A stretch of DNA of 28,863 nt from Candidatus Bathyarchaeota archaeon (GTDB lineage: Archaea > Thermoproteota > Bathyarchaeia > Bathyarchaeales > Bathycorpusculaceae). The notes beneath the pieces were generated by a model. That model was not told the DNA's origin, ran no database searches, and worked only from the letters and a program-made list of their open reading frames with translations. Within the stretch, counting starts at the first letter, position 1. Each line of letters starts with the position of its first letter. The translations under genes and the position numbers were made by a program. This document shows positions 14,493-21,929 of the stretch, piece after piece. Where the stretch lies: assembly GCA_018396615.1 (NCBI GenBank), contig JAGTQT010000001.1:1-28863 (forward strand). Direction: 5' to 3'.

Positions 14493-15614
14493 GTGCCAAG
14501 AAAAACCACGATCTCCCTCATCAAATGCGACGTAGGCTCCCTAGCTGGACACTACACCGTTCCCAAGCCTCTCCTCAACATAGCAGAAAAAAACCTCAAA
14601 ACCGCCAAAGACCAAAACCTCATCAACAGCTACTACGTCTTCAACGCCGGAGACGACCTTCAACTCCTTATGGTACACGAAAAAGGAGAATCCAACCCCC
14701 AGATCCACGAGCTCGCATGGAAAACCTTCCACGAAGCCGCCAACAAAGCCCTACAACTAAAACTCTACGGCGCAGGACAAGACCTCTTGAAAAACGCGTT
14801 CAGCGGAAACATCCGCGGCCTCGGACCCGGAGTTGCAGAAATGGAAATAGAAGAAAGAGGATCCGACCCCATCGTCATCTTCGCAGCTGATAAAACCTCT
14901 GCTGGAGCATTCAACTTCCCGCTCTTTCGCATCTTCGCCGACCCCATGAGCACCGCTGGACTTGTGATAGACCCAAACATGACTGAAGGCTTCAAATTCG
15001 AAGTCACCGACACAATTGAAAACAAAAAAGCAGTGATAAAAACTCCGGAAGAAATGTACGAACTTATCGCCCTCATCGGGACAGTGCAACGATACATGGT
15101 CTCCCGCGTCTGGCGCGCAAGAGACAACATGATATGTGCCGCCAGCAGCATAAGCAAACTCTCACAGATAGCAGGGAAATACGTTGGAAAAGACGACCCA
15201 GTAATGATTGTACGCGCCCAACATGGACTGCCAGCAGTCGGAGAAATTCTCGTGCCCTTCATGCACAGCTACCTCGTCGAGGGATGGATGCGCGGAAGCC
15301 ATTGGGGACCAGTAATGCCTGTCGGACTGAAAGATTCAAAGTGCACAGCATTCGACGGACCACCAAGACTTGTTGCCTTAGGCTTCCAAATTGTGAACGG
15401 CGGAATCGCATGCGACGATAACGGAAGACCAATGATAGCCGATCTCTTCGATGACCCCGCATTCGACATGGCAAGACATGAAGCCCTAGAGCTTGCAACG
15501 CTGCTTAGGCGAATGGGCGAGTTTGAGCCAGCCCGACTTGGACCGGAAGAAATGGAGTATACAACCATTCAGCAGGTTCTTGAGAAACTTCGAACGCGAT
15601 TTACCTCAGCCTAA
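14493..15614 (+). CDS. fbp: Fructose-1,6-bisphosphate aldolase/phosphatase (bifunctional, class V FBPase)
   Basis: This 373-residue enzyme condenses triose phosphates to fructose-1,6-bisphosphate and then dephosphorylates it to fructose-6-phosphate, making gluconeogenesis one-way in most archaea. The N-terminus TISLIKCDVGSLAGHYTVP has the metal-binding Asp and His seen in the family, and NAGDDLQLLM and IFADPMSTAGLV continue the match. Y230 and K233 (GKYVGKDDPV) sit where crenarchaeal enzymes have the catalytic tyrosine and the Schiff-base lysine. The GTG start is supported by GGGTGA six bases upstream and by the position of the conserved N-terminus. Pyrimidine-ending codons are almost all C in the first third, as in highly expressed genes. 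It appears to be transcribed alone. Confidence 0.95.
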   Translation: MPRKTTISLIKCDVGSLAGHYTVPKPLLNIAEKNLKTAKDQNLINSYYVFNAGDDLQLLMVHEKGESNPQIHELAWKTFHEAANKALQLKLYGAGQDLLKNAFSGNIRGLGPGVAEMEIEERGSDPIVIFAADKTSAGAFNFPLFRIFADPMSTAGLVIDPNMTEGFKFEVTDTIENKKAVIKTPEEMYELIALIGTVQRYMVSRVWRARDNMICAASSISKLSQIAGKYVGKDDPVMIVRAQHGLPAVGEILVPFMHSYLVEGWMRGSHWGPVMPVGLKDSKCTAFDGPPRLVALGFQIVNGGIACDDNGRPMIADLFDDPAFDMARHEALELATLLRRMGEFEPARLGPEEMEYTTIQQVLEKLRTRFTSA

Positions 15615-15638
15615 ACTAGCCTCCAACGATAGAGACAG

Positions 15639-16187
15639 CTACGCGCCTCGAAGCTTAGCTAACTCCTCGCATCTTGCTCTAACGATTTCACAAAGCTTTT
15701 TTCTAAGCTCTTCACCGAACATCTTCTGCTCTCTAATAAGCAGTGTTTTCCTAGCCAACTCGAGATCTCCAAGCCCTGTAAACCACGCCTCAAAATCACC
15801 TCGATGAAGGTGAAATTCTATGGAGCTTGGATCGATGTCCTTAATTTTCTCACAGAAATCGCCAAGACTTGCCGCAAAAACATTCAGCGGCTTACCATAA
15901 TCCGCATAGAAGTGAAAAGCCTTTTCCGCCGGCAGGTATGCCAGAATCTCCGAAGCTTTCTCTTTATCAACTTCAGGAAGACCCAGCATCTTCTTACCTT
16001 TTTCAGTTATAACATACAATCCTTTAGATGGAGACTTCACATATTCCGACTTCGCAAGCCCAACCAGATGCATCATAACAGCTGGAAACTGTACCCCAAC
16101 GTCTTTCGCGATTTCGGTCGCCTTCGCGGGCTTGTCGATCAGCCACATGGTCTCAAGAATCAAACGTTTAACAGGCGATATACTCAT
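15639..16187 (-). CDS. Winged-helix protein with C-terminal DUF5752-like domain
   Basis: This 182-residue protein has two domains. The N-terminal 70 residues are a MarR/ArsR-like winged helix (RLILETMWLIDKPAKATEIA, VQFPAVMMHLVGLAKSEYV, YVITEKGKKMLGL). The second domain has FHFYADYGKPLNVFAASL, SIEFHLHRGDFEAWF and LGDLELARK. This order of motifs resembles the DUF5752 domain that often accompanies glycosyltransferases of the glycogen/trehalose synthase type; that assignment is from memory and tentative. It is divergent from the GT4 gene at 16343 across 155 bases, which supports a regulatory partnership, with the second domain perhaps sensing a sugar or sugar nucleotide. Confidence 0.68.
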   Translation of the reverse strand: MSISPVKRLILETMWLIDKPAKATEIAKDVGVQFPAVMMHLVGLAKSEYVKSPSKGLYVITEKGKKMLGLPEVDKEKASEILAYLPAEKAFHFYADYGKPLNVFAASLGDFCEKIKDIDPSSIEFHLHRGDFEAWFTGLGDLELARKTLLIREQKMFGEELRKKLCEIVRARCEELAKLRGA

Positions 16188-16285
16188 TTTACTCGCACTT
16201 TATTACAATACAACAGAAGTGCCTAATAGATTTTTCACATTTCACTAACCATATCATTGATCCAAACTTAGGAAGGTAAATAAGC

Positions 16286-16303
16286 AATGCTTTAGTTAGC
16301 ATT
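16286..16303. promoter_or_regulatory. Inverted repeat upstream of the GT4 gene
   Basis: AATGCT (16286-16291) and AGCATT (16298-16303) are perfect inverted arms around a 6-base spacer, in the divergent region between the winged-helix/DUF5752-like gene and the glycosyltransferase. It could be an operator for that regulator; the short arms leave room for chance. Confidence 0.25.
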
Positions 16304-16342
16304 AAGACAAAACCTAGTTCACATGGTAAAGGCGAAAAACAC

Positions 16343-17593
16343 ATGAAACTGGCAGTTCTGGTCTACGAGTACCCACCAAAAATAGTCGGCGGATTAGGAA
16401 CATACGCTGCCGAAATCACTAGAAAATTCGTGCTAATGGACAACGATGTTACAATTTTCACGATGAATGACGACGCAGGCAGCCTACCCACGAGAGAGAT
16501 ATGGCGTGGCATAGAAATCCACCGCCCACAACACATCGACATTTCCGACTCTCTTCCCGACGTCATAGCGGAAGACATCAAGAAATGGGGAAGAGGCATA
16601 CACCTGTTTGCGAAAATCATGACATACAACTACCTCAGCGCATCAAAACTTGTCAACGAACTCATAAGAAAAGAAAACATCAAATACGACCTAGTCGTCG
16701 CCCACGACTGGCTTTCCGCCATGGGTGGAATCACCGTAAAAAAAGAGATAGGACTGCCCTTCGTGTTTCATGTTCACTCCACAGAAAAAGGACGCACACT
16801 TGGCAACGGCTCCGAAGTTGTGAGCAACATTGAACTCCACGGTGCAATGGCTGCAGACATGATTGTTACAGTTTCCTACGCCATGAAGGACGAACTTGTA
16901 AGCTTAGGCTTCCCCAAAGACAAGATCCAAGTCTCCTACAACGGAGTTGACCCACAGAAATACGATCCAAACGCCGTTACTTCAGAGCAAATTAAGAAAA
17001 TCCGGACGCTATATGGCGTGAAAGACGACGAGCTGATGATTCTTTTCATAGGCAGGCTTGTAGGCGTCAAAGGCGTTGACAAACTGATAATGGCGATGCC
17101 CCACATACTGCAGAAGACCCCCAAAGCCAAGCTAGTCATCGTGGGATTAGGCGATCTGCAGGAATATCTAACCAACCTTGTTAAAGCCACCCGGATGAGC
17201 GATTACGTGAAATTCCGCTTCGAATTTATCCCTGAAGAAGAACGCATCCTACACTACGCCGCATGTGATGTTGCAGTATTTCCAAGTCACTACGAACCTT
17301 TCGGCATAGTCGTGCTGGAAGCAATGAGCATGGAGCGCCCAGTTGTCGTGGGGGCTGCGGGAGTAAGCGGAATGCGGGAAATAGTCATCTGCTGTGGAGA
17401 AGAACAATGTGGCTACCACATAAACCCAAGTAACCCCGCAGACATCGCGTGGGGCATAAATAGCGCCTTAGAAAACCCTGAAAAAAGAAAATGGCTCGGC
17501 AAAAATGGCAGAAAGCGAGTTTTAGAAGAGTTCTCTTGGGACAGAATAGCAGAAAAAACGCTAGAACTCTACGAACAAATAATAAAACGCTAG
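16343..17593 (+). CDS. GT4-family glycosyltransferase (glycogen-synthase-like)
   Basis: This 416-residue GT-B enzyme begins with LAVLVYEYPPKIVGGLGTYA, typical of archaeal and bacterial glycogen/trehalose synthase-like transferases, with the glycine-rich loop that binds the donor phosphate. The N-terminal domain continues with VVAHDWLSAMGGI and FVFHVHSTEKGR. The C-terminal donor domain has ILFIGRLVGVKGVDKLI and the ExxxxxxxE signature in YEPFGIVVLEAMS (around 315-330). It transfers a glucosyl or related residue from a nucleotide sugar to a glucan, disaccharide or glycolipid; the acceptor is not readable. There is no signal peptide. The ATG at 16343 follows a GGCG site. A nucleotidyltransferase gene follows after 34 bases. 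Confidence 0.88.
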   Translation: MKLAVLVYEYPPKIVGGLGTYAAEITRKFVLMDNDVTIFTMNDDAGSLPTREIWRGIEIHRPQHIDISDSLPDVIAEDIKKWGRGIHLFAKIMTYNYLSASKLVNELIRKENIKYDLVVAHDWLSAMGGITVKKEIGLPFVFHVHSTEKGRTLGNGSEVVSNIELHGAMAADMIVTVSYAMKDELVSLGFPKDKIQVSYNGVDPQKYDPNAVTSEQIKKIRTLYGVKDDELMILFIGRLVGVKGVDKLIMAMPHILQKTPKAKLVIVGLGDLQEYLTNLVKATRMSDYVKFRFEFIPEEERILHYAACDVAVFPSHYEPFGIVVLEAMSMERPVVVGAAGVSGMREIVICCGEEQCGYHINPSNPADIAWGINSALENPEKRKWLGKNGRKRVLEEFSWDRIAEKTLELYEQIIKR

Positions 17594-17627
17594 AAATCAG
17601 CCAAAACTCTTCCTGCTTGGGAGCATT

Positions 17628-18245
17628 TTGACAAACCTAACTACCACTTTAAGAAAAAAAGTTGCAGAGGAAGCTGCCTACCTTCTATATGCAGGTATCG
17701 AAAAAGAGTATAAACAAGCCAAGGAAAACGCAGCAAGAATGCTTAATGCCAGTGTTCTTCCCTCAAACCTCGAAATAGCTCTAGAAATTGACCGGATAGC
17801 AGAGGAGATGGAAGGGCTAGGCAGAAGAGAGCGGTTAGTGCAGATGCGCAAGGAAGCAATGGAGTTACTAATACTTCTTAAACAATACAAACCAGTTCTC
17901 ATCGGAAGTGTGTGGCGCGGGACAATAACTCGACAAAGCGACATAGACATAACAGTTTACAGCGACTACCCCGAAGAGGTTCTGAAAATGCTGGAAACAA
18001 GCCCCCTTCAGATACTGCAAACCCAGTGGACGACTGTAACAAAACGAGGCGTAAAAAAGGCGTCCTTTCACATACATGCTCTATCTCCTACCAAAGAAAA
18101 CATCGAAATCGTTGTCAGAAACCCTGAAGAAGCAGAAATCAAAGAAAAATGCGAAATATACGGCGACATAATCTCAGGATTACACATTAATGAACTGGAA
18201 GAAGTTCTCAAAAAGAATCCAGAACGCAAATTCCTTCCCGACTAA
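17628..18245 (+). CDS. Nucleotidyltransferase-domain protein (Pol beta superfamily)
   Basis: This 205-residue protein has an N-terminal helical region (residues 1-85) followed by a minimal nucleotidyltransferase domain. VLIGSVWRGTITRQSDIDITVY (written 91-111; G92, S93 or the adjacent serine, then D105 and D107) is the GS...DxD active site for metal and nucleotide, and a third strand follows in IEIVVRNPEEAE. It resembles an uncharacterised archaeal group of predicted nucleotidyltransferases (COG2413-like, tentative). The TTG at 17628 has GGGAG seven bases before it. It lies 34 bases after the GT4 gene and may be co-transcribed. Substrate and target are unknown, and no partner HEPN toxin gene is adjacent. 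Confidence 0.72.
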   Translation: MTNLTTTLRKKVAEEAAYLLYAGIEKEYKQAKENAARMLNASVLPSNLEIALEIDRIAEEMEGLGRRERLVQMRKEAMELLILLKQYKPVLIGSVWRGTITRQSDIDITVYSDYPEEVLKMLETSPLQILQTQWTTVTKRGVKKASFHIHALSPTKENIEIVVRNPEEAEIKEKCEIYGDIISGLHINELEEVLKKNPERKFLPD

Positions 18246-18287
18246 CCTATATTCTGCAAACCGGCATTCGTTCCATCTCTTGTGATG

Positions 18288-18295
18288 TTTAAATA
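18288..18295 (+). promoter_or_regulatory. TATA box of the DUF2095-like gene
   Basis: TTTAAATA lies 31-38 bases before the ATG at 18326. The transcript would start within about ten bases of the start codon, so it may be leaderless or nearly so. No good ribosome site is seen, which agrees with this. Confidence 0.45.
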
Positions 18296-18325
18296 TCTGT
18301 TTCCCGATAAATAATGTGAAGATCG

Positions 18326-18670
18326 ATGGCATTCGGCAAAGAGTCTTTTAAACGAATGTTTCCAAACTTGGTCAAGGAAATGGAGCTAGACGAAAACAAA
18401 GTCGGCATAAACTCTGTGCGGACAGACGCTGAAAGAGCTAAAAAAGCATCTTCGAGAAAATTCGCCAGCTATGACCCTGACGTTATCGATTTTGTCAGAC
18501 GATGCGATACTAGCGCTCAAGCTGAGGAAATAATCGCTTACATGGAAAAAAGAGGCGAAATTGACAAGCAGTACGCTGCAAAACTTCGAAAACAGCTTAA
18601 GACAAGCGGCGTTAGAAGCTTCGGGTCTAAAAAAGAAGATGATTACTATCTTAAGCATGGCGAAACGTAG
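18326..18670 (+). CDS. Small conserved archaeal protein, DUF2095-like
   Basis: This 114-residue, charged, soluble protein starts FGKESFKRMFPNLVKEME, resembling the FxxxFPNLxxE opening of the archaeal DUF2095 family; the assignment is from memory. The middle, DPDVIDFVRRCDTSAQAEEI, and the end, KRGEIDKQYAAKLRKQL, are helical, and the C-terminus SFGSKKEDDYYLKHG is a polar tail. There is no cysteine cluster, membrane segment or catalytic motif. The function is unknown. It has its own promoter and a very short leader. It is not obviously in an operon, since the next gene starts 160 bases later with its own promoter. Confidence 0.65.
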   Translation: MAFGKESFKRMFPNLVKEMELDENKVGINSVRTDAERAKKASSRKFASYDPDVIDFVRRCDTSAQAEEIIAYMEKRGEIDKQYAAKLRKQLKTSGVRSFGSKKEDDYYLKHGET

Positions 18671-18830
18671 CTTTAGACGTAAACTCCATTTTCTAGGGTG
18701 TAAGGCTTCAATTTAACATTTAAACAAAGCCGCATGTCCGTTCGTTAAATCAATATTTTTCCAAAAGTAAATAAGTGAGCATATGAATAAATAGGAAGCC
18801 AAAAATCTTGGTAACTAGTGGAGGAAGAAT

Positions 18831-20588
18831 ATGCCGACGAAAAAGACACTGGCTATCAGTTTACTATCCTTAACAGTATTAGCTATCACTGTAATTTTCC
18901 ATACCGTTTATCCTGCTCGCGCAGCGAGCGCTGATTACAGCATCGAACAAGTTGATCATAAGATAAAGGTCATGTACAACGGCTATGTTTTGATGAATGA
19001 GACCATAACGTTGGTTGGCGAATCCTTAGATGGTGGGGTAATCGACCACTTTCTTATCGGTGTTCCATACAAGTATGGCCAGCAAATTGTCCGCTGTTTT
19101 GCCTATAACGCATACAGCGTTTTTGAAGTAGTGCAGGACGTGTCGCTGGAAGACCGTGCCGGCTTCTATGGCGTGAGAGTGAACTTTCTAAGTCCCCTCT
19201 CGGTGTCCAATGGGACACACCAAGTTTTTAACATCGGAATAGTCTTCTCAAACAATCTGCTGACACAAAATTCCCAGAACTCAAGTCTTTTTACGCTAGA
19301 TTTTCCAGCGTATCCCAGCCTTACTAAAATCGCAGCTAAATGCAATGCTTCGGTAATTGCTCCTGGCAATGCGACTTTTATATCTGGGACACAGGAGAGT
19401 CTAAACTATAGTGTAACGTCTCTTTCCGCATTTCAGTATGCTCCGGCAAATGTAACTTTTCTGCTAAGCGGAGACAAAATACAGGTTTTCGAAATAAAAG
19501 AGCTGAAACGTAAAGTAACCATAAACGAGTTCAACGATATAGAGGTTTCAGACACCTACAGAATAACCAACAAAGCCTCGAAAGAGATAAGCTCCGTTGA
19601 GGTAATGTTGCCTCCTAATGCTTCTAACCCGAAGGCACAAGATCAGTCTGGCAGAGCACTTAGCACGCCAACTCAATCCGATAGAATCACAAACACATTC
19701 AAAGTTACTTTGTACTCGTCTCTGAAGACTGGGGAATCAGCAGTTTTTACGCTGACGTATCCTTTGCCGAAGGATGCTTACTATTCAGCAGCGCAGAGCG
19801 CAAGCAATGCGCACAACATAACCTTTCAACTCTTCCAGAAAGCAGATTACTTCATCGAGCAAGCCTCAGTTTCCTTTAGCTTCCCAGAAGGCGCAAAAAT
19901 ATCCAACTTCGATAAGGCCATCATAGGCGAAGGCTATGGCTTTTCCAAAAATGTTTTCCAAGAATCTCTGTTTTTTAGTAGACAAAACGTGATCTTGACG
20001 GATAGTTTCAGCATCTGGATAGTGTATGAGTACAATCCTTTGTGGATATCTTTCCGACCGGCATTGATTATGTGGGCTCTAGCTCTTGTTGGATGTGCAG
20101 TAGTAGTTGTTGCAAGAAAACCGAAAGCCCCTGAACAAGTTATTGTTCCAGTAAAGGGCGCGAGGATTCGTCTTGACGACATAAGGGACTTCGCGGATAA
20201 ATATGAAGAAAAGATGAAAATAATGGCAGAAATTGACTCTCTAGACGCTAAGGTGCAGAAGGGCAGAATCCCCAGACGCAGATACAAAGTGCAAAAGAAA
20301 ACACTGGAAGCCCGCCTAAACACGCTTTCCAGAGATCTAGGGGGACTTCGAAGTAGAATGCGTGTAACAAGCGGTCACTACGCTGACTTGGTGCGTCAGC
20401 TCGAGATTGCCGAGACAGATATAATCGAAGCCGAGACAAACATAAAAAGCATCGAAGCACGCCACGAAAGAGGCGACCTCTCTCTTGAAGCTTATCGTGG
20501 TCTTCTCAGCGATTATCAACGCAGAAAAGAAAACGCGCAGATCAAAATTAATGGCATAATAATAAGGCTTCGTGAAGAAATCCGCTAA
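18831..20588 (+). CDS. Exported single-pass membrane protein with cytosolic coiled coil, ribophorin I-like
   Basis: This 585-residue type I membrane protein has a signal peptide (hydrophobic 6-24, cleavage near ARAASA at 29-34), an extracytoplasmic part of about 375 residues with many N-x-S/T sites, one membrane helix (about 409-428) and a cytosolic coiled coil (445-585). The extracytoplasmic part looks like two related beta domains: a first from about 35, and a second from ELKRKVTINEFNDIEVSDTY (224-243). The order, lengths and several local patterns recall eukaryotic ribophorin I, the OST1 subunit of oligosaccharyltransferase. FPEGAKISNF matches LPEGAKNIEI, IWIVYEYNPLW precedes the membrane helix as VVHYTFNKVLM does, and DLSLEAYRGLL resembles KLKKDTYIENE near the end. 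This rests on remembered sequence and is tentative; a generic surface or sensor protein is the alternative. ATG follows GGAGGAAG. Confidence 0.6.
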   Translation: MPTKKTLAISLLSLTVLAITVIFHTVYPARAASADYSIEQVDHKIKVMYNGYVLMNETITLVGESLDGGVIDHFLIGVPYKYGQQIVRCFAYNAYSVFEVVQDVSLEDRAGFYGVRVNFLSPLSVSNGTHQVFNIGIVFSNNLLTQNSQNSSLFTLDFPAYPSLTKIAAKCNASVIAPGNATFISGTQESLNYSVTSLSAFQYAPANVTFLLSGDKIQVFEIKELKRKVTINEFNDIEVSDTYRITNKASKEISSVEVMLPPNASNPKAQDQSGRALSTPTQSDRITNTFKVTLYSSLKTGESAVFTLTYPLPKDAYYSAAQSASNAHNITFQLFQKADYFIEQASVSFSFPEGAKISNFDKAIIGEGYGFSKNVFQESLFFSRQNVILTDSFSIWIVYEYNPLWISFRPALIMWALALVGCAVVVVARKPKAPEQVIVPVKGARIRLDDIRDFADKYEEKMKIMAEIDSLDAKVQKGRIPRRRYKVQKKTLEARLNTLSRDLGGLRSRMRVTSGHYADLVRQLEIAETDIIEAETNIKSIEARHERGDLSLEAYRGLLSDYQRRKENAQIKINGIIIRLREEIR

Positions 20589-20649
20589 ACTTAACCTAAA
20601 CGCTTTTATTCTGCTGCATTAATCCCATGAAAATCTATGAGGGATGGAA

Positions 20650-20832
20650 ATGGTGAAGATCCTTGTTAACAACGAAAAATGCACCGGATGTAGCACATGT
20701 GTTGAAACATGTCCAGTTGGTGTTTACGAGGTCAAAGACGGGAAATCGGTTCCTGTGAAACCTGAAGAATGCCTTGTCTGCAGAGCATGCGAGGTTCAAT
20801 GCCCTGAAGCCGCAATTCAGGTAATCGAATAA
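20650..20832 (+). CDS. 2[4Fe-4S] ferredoxin
   Basis: This 60-residue ferredoxin has two complete cluster motifs, CTGCSTCVETCP and CLVCRACEVQCP, which hold two [4Fe-4S] clusters in the bacterial/archaeal clostridial-type fold. It is a one-electron carrier in the cytoplasm and a natural partner for the KOR enzyme in the window, although the genes are 19 kb apart. The ATG at 20650 is preferred to the one at 20644, because GAGG ends seven bases before 20650 and would be too close to 20644. It lies 61 bases after the ribophorin-like gene. Confidence 0.93.
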   Translation: MVKILVNNEKCTGCSTCVETCPVGVYEVKDGKSVPVKPEECLVCRACEVQCPEAAIQVIE

Positions 20833-20867
20833 CAGACAATGAATGGCAACGCGGCAAACAGTGCCAC

Positions 20868-21929
20868 CTAAATAGCCCAATACTTCTTCTGTATTTTCCT
20901 TACCTCCTCTATCACTTTTTCACCCCGCTTTTTTACACTGCGGCTTGACTTCCTGAACTTCGAATGTATGTTGCAGGAAACGCCATCTATCGCCGCGAGA
21001 GCTATAGCCACATTTTTACCGAGAAACCGAGCATTATACCCTCCTTCAAGGATCGAAACAAGCCTGCCACAAGCCGTTTTTGATGTTAAATTAACGATCA
21101 ATTCAAACACTTTCTGATAGCAAGATTCAGATAAGGAAAGGTTTCCTACAGGATCAGAAAAGTGTCCATCAAAACCAGCGGAAACCAAAACAAACTGTGG
21201 ATCATATTGGGCTACTATTGGCTCAACGATCTCCTTCGCTGCTCTTAAATAAACATCATCCGCTGTCATAAATGGTAAGGGCACATTTACATTGTAGCCT
21301 TCACCTTCGCCCTCGCCAACTTCTCCGGCAAATCCTGTTCCCGGAAACCCGTAGGGGTCTTCATGAAGACTAATATATAGAACTTTACTTGTCTCGTAGA
21401 ATATTTCCTGTGTTCCGTTCCCGTGGTGTGCATCAACATCCAATATCAGCACGCGCTTGAAATCACATTTCTGAATCAAGTATTTGGCTGCTATAGCTAC
21501 ATTGTTAAAAAGGCAGAAACCGCATGCACGGTATTTCGAAGCATGATGACCTGGGGGGCGAACAAGGGCGAACGCATTTTGAAAATCACATTTCAAGACA
21601 AGTTTAACCGCTTTTAATGCGCCCCCAACAGCATATAATGCAACCTTATAGCTTTCAGGCGAGACAACAGTGTCTTCCAAATCTAAAAGTCCTCCTCCAG
21701 AGCGGCAAACCGCCTCCACCAGCTTGATGTACTCAATGCCGTGGACAAGCTCAACATCCTCTACGGACGCCATCTCCGGTTTCACAAAATTCCAGTTCTT
21801 TTGAGCAGCAGCTTCTTTTTTAGCTAGTTCCTTAACAATGGCGTGTAAACGTCTTGCTGACTCTGGGTGGCTTTTGCCAGGGTTATGCCGATAGTAGACT
21901 GGAGAGAAAATTACTGCTGTTTTGGTCAT
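20868..21929 (-). CDS. Histone deacetylase-superfamily amidohydrolase (AcuC-like)
   Basis: This 353-residue zinc hydrolase has all catalytic residues of the HDAC fold: RPPGHHA with H128/H129, DVDAHHGNGT with zinc ligands D166 and H168, SAGFDGH with D254, and EGGYN with the transition-state tyrosine Y298. The opening YYRHNPGKSHPESARRL is typical of archaeal and bacterial AcuC/acetylpolyamine-hydrolase types. It should remove an acetyl group from lysine residues or from a small amine. The substrate is not known; archaeal histone or chromatin-protein deacetylation is possible but not shown. The ATG overlaps the stop of the asparagine-synthetase-like gene (ATGA at 21926-21929), so the two are coupled. 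The C-terminal 40 residues are basic and variable. Confidence 0.9.
   Translation of the reverse strand: MTKTAVIFSPVYYRHNPGKSHPESARRLHAIVKELAKKEAAAQKNWNFVKPEMASVEDVELVHGIEYIKLVEAVCRSGGGLLDLEDTVVSPESYKVALYAVGGALKAVKLVLKCDFQNAFALVRPPGHHASKYRACGFCLFNNVAIAAKYLIQKCDFKRVLILDVDAHHGNGTQEIFYETSKVLYISLHEDPYGFPGTGFAGEVGEGEGEGYNVNVPLPFMTADDVYLRAAKEIVEPIVAQYDPQFVLVSAGFDGHFSDPVGNLSLSESCYQKVFELIVNLTSKTACGRLVSILEGGYNARFLGKNVAIALAAIDGVSCNIHSKFRKSSRSVKKRGEKVIEEVRKIQKKYWAI

Noticed and set aside
14408..14890. Open frame with an Arg/Pro/His-rich product over the start of the aldolase/phosphatase gene
   Set aside because: Low-complexity composition caused by A/C-rich coding sequence in the real frame.
14765..15262. 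Long antisense open frame within the aldolase/phosphatase gene
   Set aside because: Shadow of strong codon bias; no ribosome site or recognisable domain.
18671..18830. Possible RNA gene in the AT-rich gap before the ribophorin-like gene
   Set aside because: No tRNA arms or stable long stem could be seen; it contains AT-rich promoter-like sequence and the GGAGG site of the next gene.
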